Origin: DASSUW01 sp963811895
Lineage (GTDB): Bacteria > Actinomycetota > Thermoleophilia > Solirubrobacterales > Solirubrobacteraceae
DNA: 64,000 nt
Reading direction: 5' to 3'
Assembly: GCA_963811895.1 (NCBI GenBank)
Contig: CAWETE010000004.1
Span: 1-64,000, forward strand
The notes beneath the pieces are model-generated. The model searched no databases and was not told the origin of the DNA. It saw only the letters and a list, made by a program, of their open reading frames with translations. Both the position numbers and the translations under genes were made by a program. The first letter of the stretch is position 1; the number at the start of each line of letters is the position of its first letter. Shown here one piece after another: positions 9,840 through 18,575 of the stretch.

Positions 9840-10271
9840 TCACGGTGCGGCGGAGATCGCCTCGACGAGGTCGCCCACGCGCTCCTCGTCGACGTTGGTG
9901 GCCACGTCGGCCTGGCTGATGATGCCGACGAGCTGCTTGCCGTCGATCACCGGGAGTCGCCGCACCTTGTGGTCGATCATCGTGCGCAGCGCCTCCTCGA
10001 TCGAGTCGTCGGCGCCGATCGTCACGGTCTTGCTGTCGCCCGTACCGAGCTCGCCGGCCCTCGTGGAGCCGGGATCCTTGCCCTGGGCGAGCGCCTTGAC
10101 GACGATGTCGCGGTCGGTGAGCATGCCCTTGAGCCGGTCGTCCTCGCCGCAGATCGGCAGCGATCCGACGTCGAGCTCGGCGAGCTTGCGCGCCGCGTCG
10201 AGCAGCGTGTCGTTCTCCCCGATGCACGTGCAGTCGGTACTCATGACGTCGCGTGCCTTCTTGTCGGACAC
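9840..10271 (-). CDS. Tandem CBS domain protein
   Basis: A protein of 143 residues made only of a CBS pair. The first motif is RDVMSTDCTCIGENDTLLDA with GMLTDRDIVV; the second is TIGADDSIEEALRTM with VGIISQADV. Stand-alone CBS pairs bind adenine nucleotides and regulate a partner. The IVVKALAQG and RRLPVIDGK stretches are typical of actinobacterial stress CBS proteins. The gene is intact and divergent from the zinc-ribbon gene. Confidence 0.9.
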   Translation of the reverse strand: MSDKKARDVMSTDCTCIGENDTLLDAARKLAELDVGSLPICGEDDRLKGMLTDRDIVVKALAQGKDPGSTRAGELGTGDSKTVTIGADDSIEEALRTMIDHKVRRLPVIDGKQLVGIISQADVATNVDEERVGDLVEAISAAP

Positions 10272-10426
10272 GGGTCCTCCCTTCGTCGCTTGCCGCTGCG
10301 CTACCCGAGCCCACAGGTGAGGAAGCGTCCGGCGACAGGACGCTGACCGCCGAGCCGTCCGCGGCGTTTGGAAGACGACGCGGAGCCGGTAGGACCGCGT
10401 GGAAGCGACCCTACGAGGAGGACGAC

Positions 10427-10612
10427 ATGGCCGAGCCCGTTCCCGCCGGCAGCGACGTATCCGCCGGCACCTACAAGTGCACGAACTGCGGCAACGATCT
10501 GGAGGTCGGCTCCACGACGCACCTGCCGCCCTGCCCGAGCTGCGGCAACGGCGAGTACCAGACGATCAGCGGCGGCGACTCGGCCGACGATCCGTATCCC
10601 GACTCCGCGTGA
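10427..10612 (+). CDS. Zinc-ribbon protein (61 residues)
   Basis: Two CxxC knuckles, YKCTNCGNDL and PPCPSCGNGEY, are spaced as in zinc-ribbon-containing (DUF1451-like) proteins, with the conserved STTHLPPCP bridge. The ribosome site GAGGAGGA precedes the ATG. The 3' end overlaps the convergent oxidoreductase gene by 47 bases, an unusually long tail-to-tail overlap. The role is likely structural or regulatory metal binding; the partner is unknown. Confidence 0.8.
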   Translation: MAEPVPAGSDVSAGTYKCTNCGNDLEVGSTTHLPPCPSCGNGEYQTISGGDSADDPYPDSA

Positions 10613-11933
10613 CCGTGCCGGCGAGCGCCTTGAGGGCAGCTAGGTAGATCTCCGAGAAGGTCGGGAAGGGCTGGATGGTGTCCAGCAGCACGTCGAGGGG
10701 CACGCGAGCGCGGATGGCCAGCGTGGCCTGCTGGAGCCATTCACCGGCCTCGGGCCCGAGCGCGTAGGCGCCGGTCAGCCGCTCGCCGTCGCTGAGCACC
10801 GTGAGAAACCCGTTGGACTCGGCGTACGCGCGCGTGTAGGTGGCGGTCTTGGCCACCTCCGACACCAGGGCGGTGGCGCTGAACGGCGCCTCGGTGGCGC
10901 CGGCCGCCGCTGCCTGCGGGTCCGTGTAGGTGACACGCGGGACGGCGTCGTAGTTGGCCTCGCGCGGGTCACCGAGGATGTTGGCCGCCACGACACGGCC
11001 CTGGTACTTGCCGACGTGGGTGAGCGGCCAGATGCCGGTGACGTCGCCGATCGCCCACAGGCGCTCGCCGGCGCGCAGCCGGCCGTCGACCGGGACACCG
11101 TGCGGGCCGGGCTCGATGCCGACCGTGTCGAGCCCGATCCCGTCCACGCGCGGGCGCCGGCCGGTGGCCACGAGGAGCCGGTCGCCGCGCACCACGTGCC
11201 CGTCGTCGAGCTCGAGCACGTAGTCGTCGCCCTCGCGCCGCGCCGCGGCCGCGTGCACGTCGAGGAGGAGCTTGATGCCGTCACGGCGCAGGACCTCGCC
11301 GAGCGCCTCGCCCAGTGGCGCGGGCTCGCGCGGGAGCACGTGAGCGGAGCCCTCGATCAGCGCGACATCGCCGCCGAGGCGCCGGACGGCCTGCGCCATC
11401 TCGGTGCCGACGGGCCCGCCGCCTAGCACGAGCAGCCGGCGCGGGACGGCCTTCATGCCGGTCGCCTCGCGGTTGGTCCAGATCTCGTCGAGCTCGCGCA
11501 GTCCGGGGATCGGCGGGATGAACGGCTCGGCGCCGTTCGCGAGCACGACGTGCTCGGCCGTATGGCGCGCGCCGTCGACCTCGACCACGCCGGTCCCGGC
11601 CAGCCTGCCGGTGCCGCGCAGCAGGTCGATGCCGTTGTCGGCCAGCCAGCGCTCCTGGCCTGCGTCGGAGTAGTCGGAGACCATGAAGTCCCGCCATGCC
11701 AGCACGGCGTCGACGTCGACCTCCGCCGTGGCCGCCGCGTCGCGCGCCTCGTGCACCACCTCACCCGGCCGCAGCAGCGTCTTCGACGGAATGCACGCGA
11801 AGTAGGAGCACTCGCCGCCGACCAGCTCGCGCTCGACGACCGCGACCCGCAGCCCACCCTCGGCGAGCGCGCCGGCGCAGTGCTCTCCGGGCGAGCCGCC
11901 GCCCAGCACGATGACGTCGTAGTCGTAGCTCAC
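10566..11933 (-). CDS. FAD-dependent pyridine nucleotide-disulfide oxidoreductase
   Basis: A protein of 455 residues in the lipoamide dehydrogenase/mercuric reductase fold. It has an N-terminal FAD site (VIVLGGGSPGEHCA), a CxxxxC redox pair (GGECSYFACIPSK, Cys42/Cys47), a central NAD(P) site (VLGGGPVGTEMAQ), a second FAD motif (LWAIGDVTG) and a dimerisation domain. The C-terminal motif reads QPFPTFSE where lipoamide dehydrogenases have AHPTLxE. The usual catalytic His is therefore replaced, and the enzyme is unlikely to be a standard lipoamide or mercuric reductase. The substrate is unknown. It is divergent from the VOC gene. Confidence 0.85.
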   Translation of the reverse strand: MSYDYDVIVLGGGSPGEHCAGALAEGGLRVAVVERELVGGECSYFACIPSKTLLRPGEVVHEARDAAATAEVDVDAVLAWRDFMVSDYSDAGQERWLADNGIDLLRGTGRLAGTGVVEVDGARHTAEHVVLANGAEPFIPPIPGLRELDEIWTNREATGMKAVPRRLLVLGGGPVGTEMAQAVRRLGGDVALIEGSAHVLPREPAPLGEALGEVLRRDGIKLLLDVHAAAARREGDDYVLELDDGHVVRGDRLLVATGRRPRVDGIGLDTVGIEPGPHGVPVDGRLRAGERLWAIGDVTGIWPLTHVGKYQGRVVAANILGDPREANYDAVPRVTYTDPQAAAAGATEAPFSATALVSEVAKTATYTRAYAESNGFLTVLSDGERLTGAYALGPEAGEWLQQATLAIRARVPLDVLLDTIQPFPTFSEIYLAALKALAGTVTRSRDTDRRPSRRR

Positions 11934-11965
11934 CCATGGCCAGCGTAAACCACCTTGCCGGGGAG

Positions 11966-11995
11966 AGACCAGGGGTTTACACGGGCGCGACGCGG
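11966..11995 (+). promoter_or_regulatory. Shared 30-base upstream element, site A (VOC gene)
   Basis: AGACCAGGG, seven bases, then CGGGCGCGA. It ends 50 bases before the VOC start. The same arrangement with the same spacing occurs at 16368 and 18492. At least 22 of 30 positions are identical in all three copies. It could be a promoter or an activator site for the adjacent LuxR-ATPase. Confidence 0.65.
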
Positions 11996-12045
11996 CTCGA
12001 AACGCGAGACCGTGCTGTCACACCCCAAGCCCCACGGAGGACACC

Positions 12046-12744
12046 ATGAACACCACCGAACTCACCGCCGCCACTCCGACCCAGGTCCCCCAGACGCGTC
12101 AGAACGACATGAAGCTCGAGGTCGTGATCCTTCCGGTCTCCGACGCCGAGCGCACCAAGCAGTTCTTCGCTTCGCTGGGATGGCGCGAGGACGCGGACTT
12201 CGTCTTCACCGAGGACTTCCGGGTCCTGCAGTTCACGCCGCCCGGCTCCGAGGCGTCGCTCATCTTCGGCACCGGCGTCACGAGCGCCGTCCCCGGGTCG
12301 GTCGGAAGCCTGCTGCTTGCCGTCGGCGACATCGAGGCGGCGCGTGCCGAGCTGATCGAGCGCGGCGTCGACGTGTCCGGGGTCTTCCACGGCGTGGCGT
12401 TCAGCGCGGACGGCGCGCGTCGCGTGCCCGGCCCGGACCCCGAGCACAAGTCCTACGGCTCGTTCGCGACGTTCAGCGATCCCGACGGGAACGAGTTCCT
12501 GCTGCAGGAGGTCACCTCCCGTCTGCCCGGCCGGGTGGACGAGACGCCCGTCGCCACGCTGGCCGAGCTGCTGCTCGAGACGGCGCTGCACCACGACCGC
12601 TTCGAGAAGGCCGCGCCGGCCCACGACTGGTGGGACTGGTACGCGCCGTACCTGAGCGCCCGCCAGCACGGCAGCACGTCGGAGGAGGCGACCGCCGCCG
12701 CCGACCTGTACATGAAGGAGGCGCACGGCGTGGTGATCGCCTAA
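12046..12744 (+). CDS. VOC (glyoxalase/bleomycin-resistance) family protein with C-terminal extension
   Basis: Residues about 22-155 form a VOC domain: MKLEVVILPVSDAERTKQFF opens it and FATFSDPDGNEFLLQEV closes it. About 75 further residues form a helical tail (ATLAELLLETALHHDRFEKA, then DWWDWYAPYLSAR). These proteins bind a divalent metal and a small substrate; the product here is unassigned. CGGAGG precedes the ATG. The 3' end overlaps the LuxR regulator tail-to-tail by 4 bases, and site A lies upstream, so the LuxR protein may control it. Confidence 0.85.
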   Translation: MNTTELTAATPTQVPQTRQNDMKLEVVILPVSDAERTKQFFASLGWREDADFVFTEDFRVLQFTPPGSEASLIFGTGVTSAVPGSVGSLLLAVGDIEAARAELIERGVDVSGVFHGVAFSADGARRVPGPDPEHKSYGSFATFSDPDGNEFLLQEVTSRLPGRVDETPVATLAELLLETALHHDRFEKAAPAHDWWDWYAPYLSARQHGSTSEEATAAADLYMKEAHGVVIA

Positions 12745-15512
12745 GCCGGAACCAGGCCGCCTTCGGGCAGCGCCGTGCGGAGCTGCCTGCGGGACCTGAT
12801 CCCGAGCTTTCCGAAGACCTTGCGCAGATGCCACTCGACGGTGCGCGGGCTGAGGAACAGCTGCGCGCCGATCTCGGGGTTCGTGAAACCGTCGGCGGCC
12901 AGGCGCCCGATCTGGGCCTCCTGCGGCGTCAGGTCGTCCAGCGTCTCGACGGTCCGCTTGCGCACCGTCTCCCCCGTCGCCAGCAGCTCGCGGCGGGCCC
13001 GCTCGGCGAAGGCCTCCATACCGACGTCCGTGAGCATCTCGTGCGCTGCACGGAGCTGCTCGCGGGCGTCGACGCGGCGGTTCTCGCGCCGCAGCCACTC
13101 GCCGTACACGAGCATCGTGCGGGCGAGCGCCACGCGGATGCGCGTGCGGCCGAGCCGCTCGATCCCCTCGCGATAGAGCGGCTCGGCGGCCTCCCGCTCG
13201 GCGACCAGTGCGCGCGAGCGGGCGAGGAACCCGAGCGACCAGTCGGTGCCGTTGGCCTCGGCGATCTCGGTCAGCCGCGCGAGCGGTCCGGATGCACGCT
13301 CGGGCTTGCCGCTGTGGACGGCGGCCTCGATCAGATCGGCGAGCACCCACGTGGGGACACCGAGACCGCGCGCGCCCTCGGCGGCGCGCTCCGCGGCGGC
13401 GAGGGCGTCGTCGTAGCGCCCAAGGCCGTTGTAGCGGACGGCGCTGCCCCAGTCGGTGTGGGCGAGCCAAAGGCCTTCCCCGCGGCTCACCACGTCCTTC
13501 CGGTGCGCCTCGATCAGGGTCCGGGCTTCGGCCTCCTGCCCGCGCCAGTTGGCCAGCGCGATGGGGCCGCGCAGGCTGAGCCGGCTGCCGGTCGCCTCCA
13601 CGACGGCGGCCGCCTCGGCCGCCAGCGACGTCGCCACCGCGAACCGGCCGCCGAACAGGTCGACGTGGATCCGGTCGTCCAGTGCGACCGGCAGCAGCGA
13701 CAGCGCGCCGGCCCGCCGCGCGACCTCGATCTGGCGCGCGGTGAGCTCGTCCCACGCGACGTCGTCGCCGAGGGCACGGGCGATATGGCAGGCCAGCCAG
13801 AGCCAGCACAGCTCCTCCTCCTCGGAGAGATGCGCGTCCCGGAACGCTCGCAGGGCCTCCTTCAGCGCCGGCGTCCCGGTGGTGTAGCCCTGGCAGGTGA
13901 GGAGGGCGAGCCCGTCCAGCAGCAGATTGCAGGCGCGCGGTGACTCGGTCGGCAGCCTCCCCCAGTCGGCGGCAAGGACCGCGGCGGCGACCTCGCGCGT
14001 ATCGCCGCCAAGGGCCAGGCGGTCGGCGACGAGCGCCGCGGCGAACGCCTCGAGGTACGTGGCGTGTGCGAGGAGCACGTCCAGCGGCTCCAACCGCTTG
14101 GCGGCCGCGAGCAGCAGCGGGGGAGCGTCGCGGCCCCGCGTGGTCGCGAACGTGATCTGCGCATGCAAGAGCTGCGCTCGCGCCTGCTCGAGCTCGTCCA
14201 GCGGCCCTGCCTCCGCCACCGCCAGCAGGCGCAGCGCCGCGTCGGGCGCGCCGGCCTGGTGCTTGCCCTGCGCCGCGGCCAGGGCACGCTGCGCCCTGCG
14301 CTTCGAGTCGGGCGTCAGCTCGGCGGCGCGCTCGAGGAAGGCGGCACCTGCGGCCAGCCCGCCGCGCGCCCGTGCCCGGCTCGCCGAGCGCTCCAGCTCA
14401 GCCGCGACGTCTTCGTCGAGGCCAGCCGTCGCCTGGGCGCGGTGCCACGCGCGGCGATCGGGATCGACCTCGGCGTCGGTGGCCTCGGCGAGGGCTTCGT
14501 GGACGCGCCGCCGGTCCTCCGGCACCGCTGCCCCATACACGGCGGACCGCACCAGCGGATGGCGGAAGCGCACCTGTGCGCCGAGCTCGACCAGGCCCGC
14601 AGCCGTCGCCGGGTCTGCGGCCGCGCCCTCGATCCCAAGCGCGGCAGCGGCTTTCCAGACCAGGAGCGGATCGCCGACCGGCTCGGCTGCCGCGACCAGG
14701 AGCAGGAGCCGGGTCGCCGGGGACAGCTCCGCGAACCGCTCCTGAAAGCGCTCCTCGATGCGGCCCGCCAACGCCGGCCCGCCGTTCAGCCCGAACCCGC
14801 CCGCCAGCTCCGCGGGCGTCCGGCCGCGTGGCAGCTCGAGCAGCGCCAGCGGATTGCCGCGCGTCTCGGCCACGATCCGATCGCGAACCCGCTCGTCGAG
14901 CGGGCCCGCCACCACGGCCTCCAGCAGCGCCTGCGCATCACCGTCAGCCAGCCCACCGACCACGAGCTCCGCGAGACCCTCGAGATGCCGCTCGCCCGCC
15001 GGCTCGCGCACCGCGAACACCAGCCCGACCGACTCAGCGCCCAGACGGCGTGCCACGAACGCCAGCGCCTGCGCCGACGCGCCGTCGAGCCACTGCGCAT
15101 CGTCGACGACGCAGACCAGCGGCCGCTCCTCCGCCGCGTCCGACAACAGGCTCAGGACCGACAGGCCGACGAGGAAGCGATCCGGGGCGTCGCCCTCGCG
15201 CAGACCGAGCGCGGTGCCGAGCGCCTCGCGCTGCGGGCCGGGCAGGCGGTCCAGGCGATCGATGAACGGCGCGCAGAGCTGATGCAACCCCGCGAACGCG
15301 AGCTCCATCTCGGACTCGACGCCCGCCGCCCGGGCAAAGCCGCACCCCGAAGCGCGCCGCACCAGGTACTCCAGCAGGGCGCTCTTGCCAACGCCAGCCT
15401 CGCCGCGCAGCACGAGCGCGCGGCTCAGACCCTCGCGCACGCTCGCAACGAGCTGATCCAGCGCCGCACACTCGCTGCGCCGACCGAGCAACTGCGGCTC
15501 ATGAGTCGACAT
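12741..15512 (-). CDS. Large ATP-binding LuxR-family transcriptional regulator
   Basis: An intact protein of about 923 residues. The N-terminus contains LLGRRSECAALDQL and a Walker A motif (GEAGVGKSALL, about residue 40). Walker B is VCVVDDAQWLDG (about 130). A long TPR-like helical middle follows, then a C-terminal LuxR HTH (LTPQEAQIGRLAADGFTNPE and AQLFLSPRTVEWHLRKVFGKL). Such LAL/MalT-type regulators bind ATP and an inducer before activating promoters. It sits beside genes carrying sites A and B and is the best candidate to read them. The ATG at 15512 is preferred over a GTG two codons upstream. Confidence 0.9.
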   Translation of the reverse strand: MSTHEPQLLGRRSECAALDQLVASVREGLSRALVLRGEAGVGKSALLEYLVRRASGCGFARAAGVESEMELAFAGLHQLCAPFIDRLDRLPGPQREALGTALGLREGDAPDRFLVGLSVLSLLSDAAEERPLVCVVDDAQWLDGASAQALAFVARRLGAESVGLVFAVREPAGERHLEGLAELVVGGLADGDAQALLEAVVAGPLDERVRDRIVAETRGNPLALLELPRGRTPAELAGGFGLNGGPALAGRIEERFQERFAELSPATRLLLLVAAAEPVGDPLLVWKAAAALGIEGAAADPATAAGLVELGAQVRFRHPLVRSAVYGAAVPEDRRRVHEALAEATDAEVDPDRRAWHRAQATAGLDEDVAAELERSASRARARGGLAAGAAFLERAAELTPDSKRRAQRALAAAQGKHQAGAPDAALRLLAVAEAGPLDELEQARAQLLHAQITFATTRGRDAPPLLLAAAKRLEPLDVLLAHATYLEAFAAALVADRLALGGDTREVAAAVLAADWGRLPTESPRACNLLLDGLALLTCQGYTTGTPALKEALRAFRDAHLSEEEELCWLWLACHIARALGDDVAWDELTARQIEVARRAGALSLLPVALDDRIHVDLFGGRFAVATSLAAEAAAVVEATGSRLSLRGPIALANWRGQEAEARTLIEAHRKDVVSRGEGLWLAHTDWGSAVRYNGLGRYDDALAAAERAAEGARGLGVPTWVLADLIEAAVHSGKPERASGPLARLTEIAEANGTDWSLGFLARSRALVAEREAAEPLYREGIERLGRTRIRVALARTMLVYGEWLRRENRRVDAREQLRAAHEMLTDVGMEAFAERARRELLATGETVRKRTVETLDDLTPQEAQIGRLAADGFTNPEIGAQLFLSPRTVEWHLRKVFGKLGIRSRRQLRTALPEGGLVPA

Positions 15513-15586
15513 GGCCACCCGCCGAGGCTACGTCCGGCGCGGCCGGTTGGCAACCAGGGAGAAACCCGGGTGCTGGCCGAGGCCGA

Positions 15587-16334
15587 TCAACGGTCGCCCA
15601 GCAGGCGAGCCAATGCCAGTTCCCCGTCGCGGGTCTGCAGACCGCGTTCGAAGGCCGCCTGGATCCGGCTCTGCGCCTCGGGGTCGCGCACGCCATTGCC
15701 GAAGAGATCCGAGTCGCGGCGGAACTCCTCGGCCGGCGCGAGCGCGATCGCGTTGACCCGGTCCTTGACCACGGCATGGCCCGCGACCGGGAATCCGCCG
15801 ATCCGCTGCGCGAGCGAGGCGACGAAGTCGCCGAGCTCGACGGCGGGCAGCGCCCTATTGATCCAGCCGTAGCGTTCGGCCAGATCGGCGTCGTAGTCCT
15901 CCGCGCTCAGCATGACCTCGAGCGCCCGGCCGCGACCCATCAGACGCACGAGATGCTGGGCAGCGCCCCCGCCGGGGAGCAGGCCGAACGCCGGCTCGAA
16001 CTGACCGAAGATCGCCGACTCACGCGCCGCGAAGCGCATGTCGCACGCCAGCACGAACTCACTGCAGGAGCGCGATCGACGCCTCGCCGGTCAGCTTCGC
16101 CGCCTCCGCCCGGTACTCCTCGATCCGCGTCACGTCGACATGGGAGATGAAGTAGTCCGGATCGGCGCTCGTGAACACGAGCACGTGGACGGCGTCGTCG
16201 GCCTCGGCCCGCTGGATGAGCGAGACCAGATCGCGGACCAGGTCGGGGCCGAGGAGGTTCATGGGCGGGGCCGCGATCTCCACGATCAGCACCGGCCCCT
16301 CGGTGCGCACAGTGAGTGTCTCGAACACCGGCAT
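15587..16334 (-). pseudogene. Enoyl-CoA hydratase/isomerase (crotonase) with internal deletion
   Basis: The N-terminal part (MPVFETLTVRTEGPVLIVEI, PPMNLLGPDLV, DADYFISHVD-like) and the C-terminal part (EFVLACDMRFAARESAIFGQ, GLLPGGGAAQHLVRLMGRGR) are both clear crotonase. They meet out of frame near 16060. Comparison with the family suggests about 20 residues are missing at the joint, including the GxGxGSE oxyanion-hole segment. The copy as written should be inactive; it is either a true deletion or an assembly error. It is divergent from the epoxide hydrolase, sharing the intergenic region with site B. Confidence 0.7.
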
Positions 16335-16367
16335 CGTCAGCGGACGAGCACACGCGCCCGGGGGTGC

Positions 16368-16397
16368 AGACCAGGGCGTTTCACGGGCGCGACGCGG
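16368..16397 (+). promoter_or_regulatory. Shared 30-base upstream element, site B (epoxide hydrolase)
   Basis: This copy matches site A at 27 of 30 positions, including AGACCAGGG and the block ACGGGCGCGACGCGG. It ends 56 bases before the epoxide hydrolase start. It lies in the divergent region with the crotonase gene, so it might act both ways. Confidence 0.65.
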
Positions 16398-16453
16398 AGC
16401 CGAGGGGCGCAGGATGTAGTTGCACACACCACTACATCTCAAAGGAGACAACC

Positions 16454-17383
16454 ATGACCACCACCACACCCGATACCTCCACCAGCCCGGCGATCGACGC
16501 CGTTAGCGGGCTTCACGAGGGCTATGCCGAGATCGGCGACGTGGAGTTGCATTACGTCGAGGCCGGCGACGGGCCCCTCGTCGTCCTGCTGCACGGCTTC
16601 CCGGAGTTCTGGTACGGCTGGCGACGGCAGATCGCGCCGCTCGTGAAGGCGGGCTTCCGCGTCGTCGCTCCCGACCTGCGCGGCTACAACCTCTCGTCGA
16701 AGCCGGACGGCTTCACCGACTACACCGCCGACAAGCTCGCCGGCGACATCCGCGGCCTCATCCGCGAGCTCGGTGCCGAGTCCGCGATGGTGGTCGGGCA
16801 CGACTGGGGCGGCAGCGTCGCGTGGAGCCTGGCGATGAACCACCCCGAGGTCGTCGACCGCCTCGCCATCCTGAACGCGGCCCATCCGCGCAAGCTGAAC
16901 GAAGGACTGCGCAACCCGCGTCAGCTCTTGAGGAGCTGGTACTTCTTCTACTTCCAGTTCCCCAGGCTGCCCGAGCGCCGTGCGCACCGCAGGCACTGGC
17001 GGTTCTTCAAGCGCTTCCTGCGCGACGCCCGCCCGCCGTATGCGGCGGACCAGATCGAGCGCTACGTCGACGCGTGGTCCCGGCCGGGAGCGGCGAAGGC
17101 GATGATCGACTACTACCGCGCCGCGGTGCGACTGGGTTCGAAGCAGGAGATCCGACCCATCTCGGCGCCCACCCTGGTCATCTGGGGGCAAGGCGATCGC
17201 TACCTCGGCCCCAAGCTCGCCGAGCCGCACCACGAGGACGTGCCCAACCTCGACCGGGTCGAGCGCCTGCCCAACGCGTCCCACTGGGTCCATCACGACG
17301 AGGCCGAGCGCGTGAACGAACTGCTCGTCGACTTCCTCGCCCCCGCCCGCGTGGGCGAGAACGGCCGCATGTCGATCGCGTAA
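16454..17383 (+). CDS. Alpha/beta-fold epoxide hydrolase
   Basis: A protein of 309 residues. The oxyanion motif HGFPEFWYGWR (about 52-62) and the nucleophile elbow GHDWGG (Asp near 117) are typical of soluble epoxide hydrolases. So are the acid in GQGDRYLG and the His in NASHWVHHD near the C-terminus. It hydrolyses epoxides to diols in the cytosol, suiting a detoxification role. AAAGGAG precedes the ATG. The gene is intact, preceded by site B and followed by a strong bidirectional terminator. Confidence 0.9.
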   Translation: MTTTTPDTSTSPAIDAVSGLHEGYAEIGDVELHYVEAGDGPLVVLLHGFPEFWYGWRRQIAPLVKAGFRVVAPDLRGYNLSSKPDGFTDYTADKLAGDIRGLIRELGAESAMVVGHDWGGSVAWSLAMNHPEVVDRLAILNAAHPRKLNEGLRNPRQLLRSWYFFYFQFPRLPERRAHRRHWRFFKRFLRDARPPYAADQIERYVDAWSRPGAAKAMIDYYRAAVRLGSKQEIRPISAPTLVIWGQGDRYLGPKLAEPHHEDVPNLDRVERLPNASHWVHHDEAERVNELLVDFLAPARVGENGRMSIA

Positions 17384-17402
17384 CCGCCCGACGCATCGGG
17401 AA

Positions 17403-17438
17403 AGCGGAAAAGGCCTGCATCTGCGGGCCTTTTCCGCT
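17403..17438. terminator. Bidirectional hairpin terminator
   Basis: A perfect 13-bp stem pairs AGCGGAAAAGGCC (17403-17415) with 17426-17438. The A-run and T-run sit within the stem. It lies between the convergent epoxide hydrolase and LOG genes. Confidence 0.85.
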
Positions 17439-17458
17439 GAGTTCAACCGGGCGTCGGC

Positions 17459-18448
17459 CTAGCCCATGTTGCGCATGCGCCTCACGAGCATCTCTGGCGT
17501 ACCGTCGGCGCGAGGCTTCGCCGAGACGGCAGGGAAGCGTTCGAGTATCTGCTCGGGCTCGTCGCTGAGGCTAAGGAGGTCGGCAAAGCCGAGTCGCGTC
17601 GCCTGCCGCTGCAACGTCGGATAGAGGCCCGTCTCCACGCGATAGTGCTGGGTGTCGAGGAACGCCATGGGACTGCGCCCGAACGTGCGGTTGGCGTTCT
17701 GGGCGGCGTCCTGGAAGATCTCCTGCATGGTGCCCGCGCCCCCGGGCGCGAACACGATGCCGGCTGTGGCGACGGCGAGCATTCCGTCTTCGCGGATGCT
17801 GTTCGAGAAGTACTTCGCGATATGTGAGGCGAACTGGCTGATCGGCTCACCTGCGATCACCCACGAGGGGATCGCGAGGCTGTCGCCGCCCGGGGCGAAG
17901 CGGTCGCGGATGTCGTCCGCGACGCCCATGTAGCGGGCTGGGTCCGTGGTCCACGGTGAGGAAGCTCCGAGCGCATCCACGGCGTGATCGAGGTCTGCGT
18001 CCGAGCGATCGGCGAGGTAGGCGCCGAGGTTCGCGGCTTCCATGATCCCGAGGCCGCCGCCTCCGACGACCAGGTATCCACGCTGAGCGAGCGCGGCCGT
18101 CATATGGACGACGCGGCGATAGTTGGGATCGGCCGCGAGGGTGCTCGACCCACCCATGATCCCGACCACCGGACGACCGGTGTGCATCAGAAAGTCCGCA
18201 AGGGCGACATCGATGAAGTGGTCGTGCGTGCGTTGCGCCAGTCCTTCATCCATGTCGGGTGCGCGCCCACCATGCGCCTTGACGTAGGCGTAGATCCGGC
18301 CGTCCAGCGTGACCGAATGATCCGCGCCGGGATGCCAGCCGTCCATCAGATCGTCGCGCGTGTACAAGCGCTCCGGGCGCACGTCATAGGGACGCTCGGT
18401 GCGGGCGATCACAGGGCGAACACCATCAGGACGCGACTCCGGGAGCAA
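17459..18448 (-). CDS. LOG family protein (lysine decarboxylase-like nucleotide hydrolase fold)
   Basis: A protein of 329 residues. The Rossmann-type core shows VVGIMGGSSTLAADPNY, LVVGGGGLGIMEAANLGAYL and the family signature FAPGGAGTMQEIFQDAA. LOG enzymes release free base from nucleoside 5'-monophosphates (cytokinin activation in some species). This longer class has an N-terminal extension and its substrate is not settled. The TTG at 18448 is the first start in frame; a later ATG at MDGWHPG is possible. It is convergent with the epoxide hydrolase and divergent from the phosphoribosyltransferase. Confidence 0.8.
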   Translation of the reverse strand: MLPESRPDGVRPVIARTERPYDVRPERLYTRDDLMDGWHPGADHSVTLDGRIYAYVKAHGGRAPDMDEGLAQRTHDHFIDVALADFLMHTGRPVVGIMGGSSTLAADPNYRRVVHMTAALAQRGYLVVGGGGLGIMEAANLGAYLADRSDADLDHAVDALGASSPWTTDPARYMGVADDIRDRFAPGGDSLAIPSWVIAGEPISQFASHIAKYFSNSIREDGMLAVATAGIVFAPGGAGTMQEIFQDAAQNANRTFGRSPMAFLDTQHYRVETGLYPTLQRQATRLGFADLLSLSDEPEQILERFPAVSAKPRADGTPEMLVRRMRNMG

Positions 18449-18491
18449 ATTGTCTTCGGCGCCGGGGCCAGGTCACCCGGCCAGGGACCCC

Positions 18492-18521
18492 AGACCAGGG
18501 GCTTTGCCGGGCGCGATGAGC
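18492..18521 (+). promoter_or_regulatory. Shared 30-base upstream element, site C (phosphoribosyltransferase)
   Basis: AGACCAGGG and CGGGCGCGA are conserved at the same spacing as sites A and B; the distal end is less similar. It ends 54 bases before the ATG at 18576. Confidence 0.6.
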
Positions 18522-18575
18522 GGCCGATCGGAGCAACGTTGATGGCACGCCATGCCAAGCCTGAAGGAGAACCTC

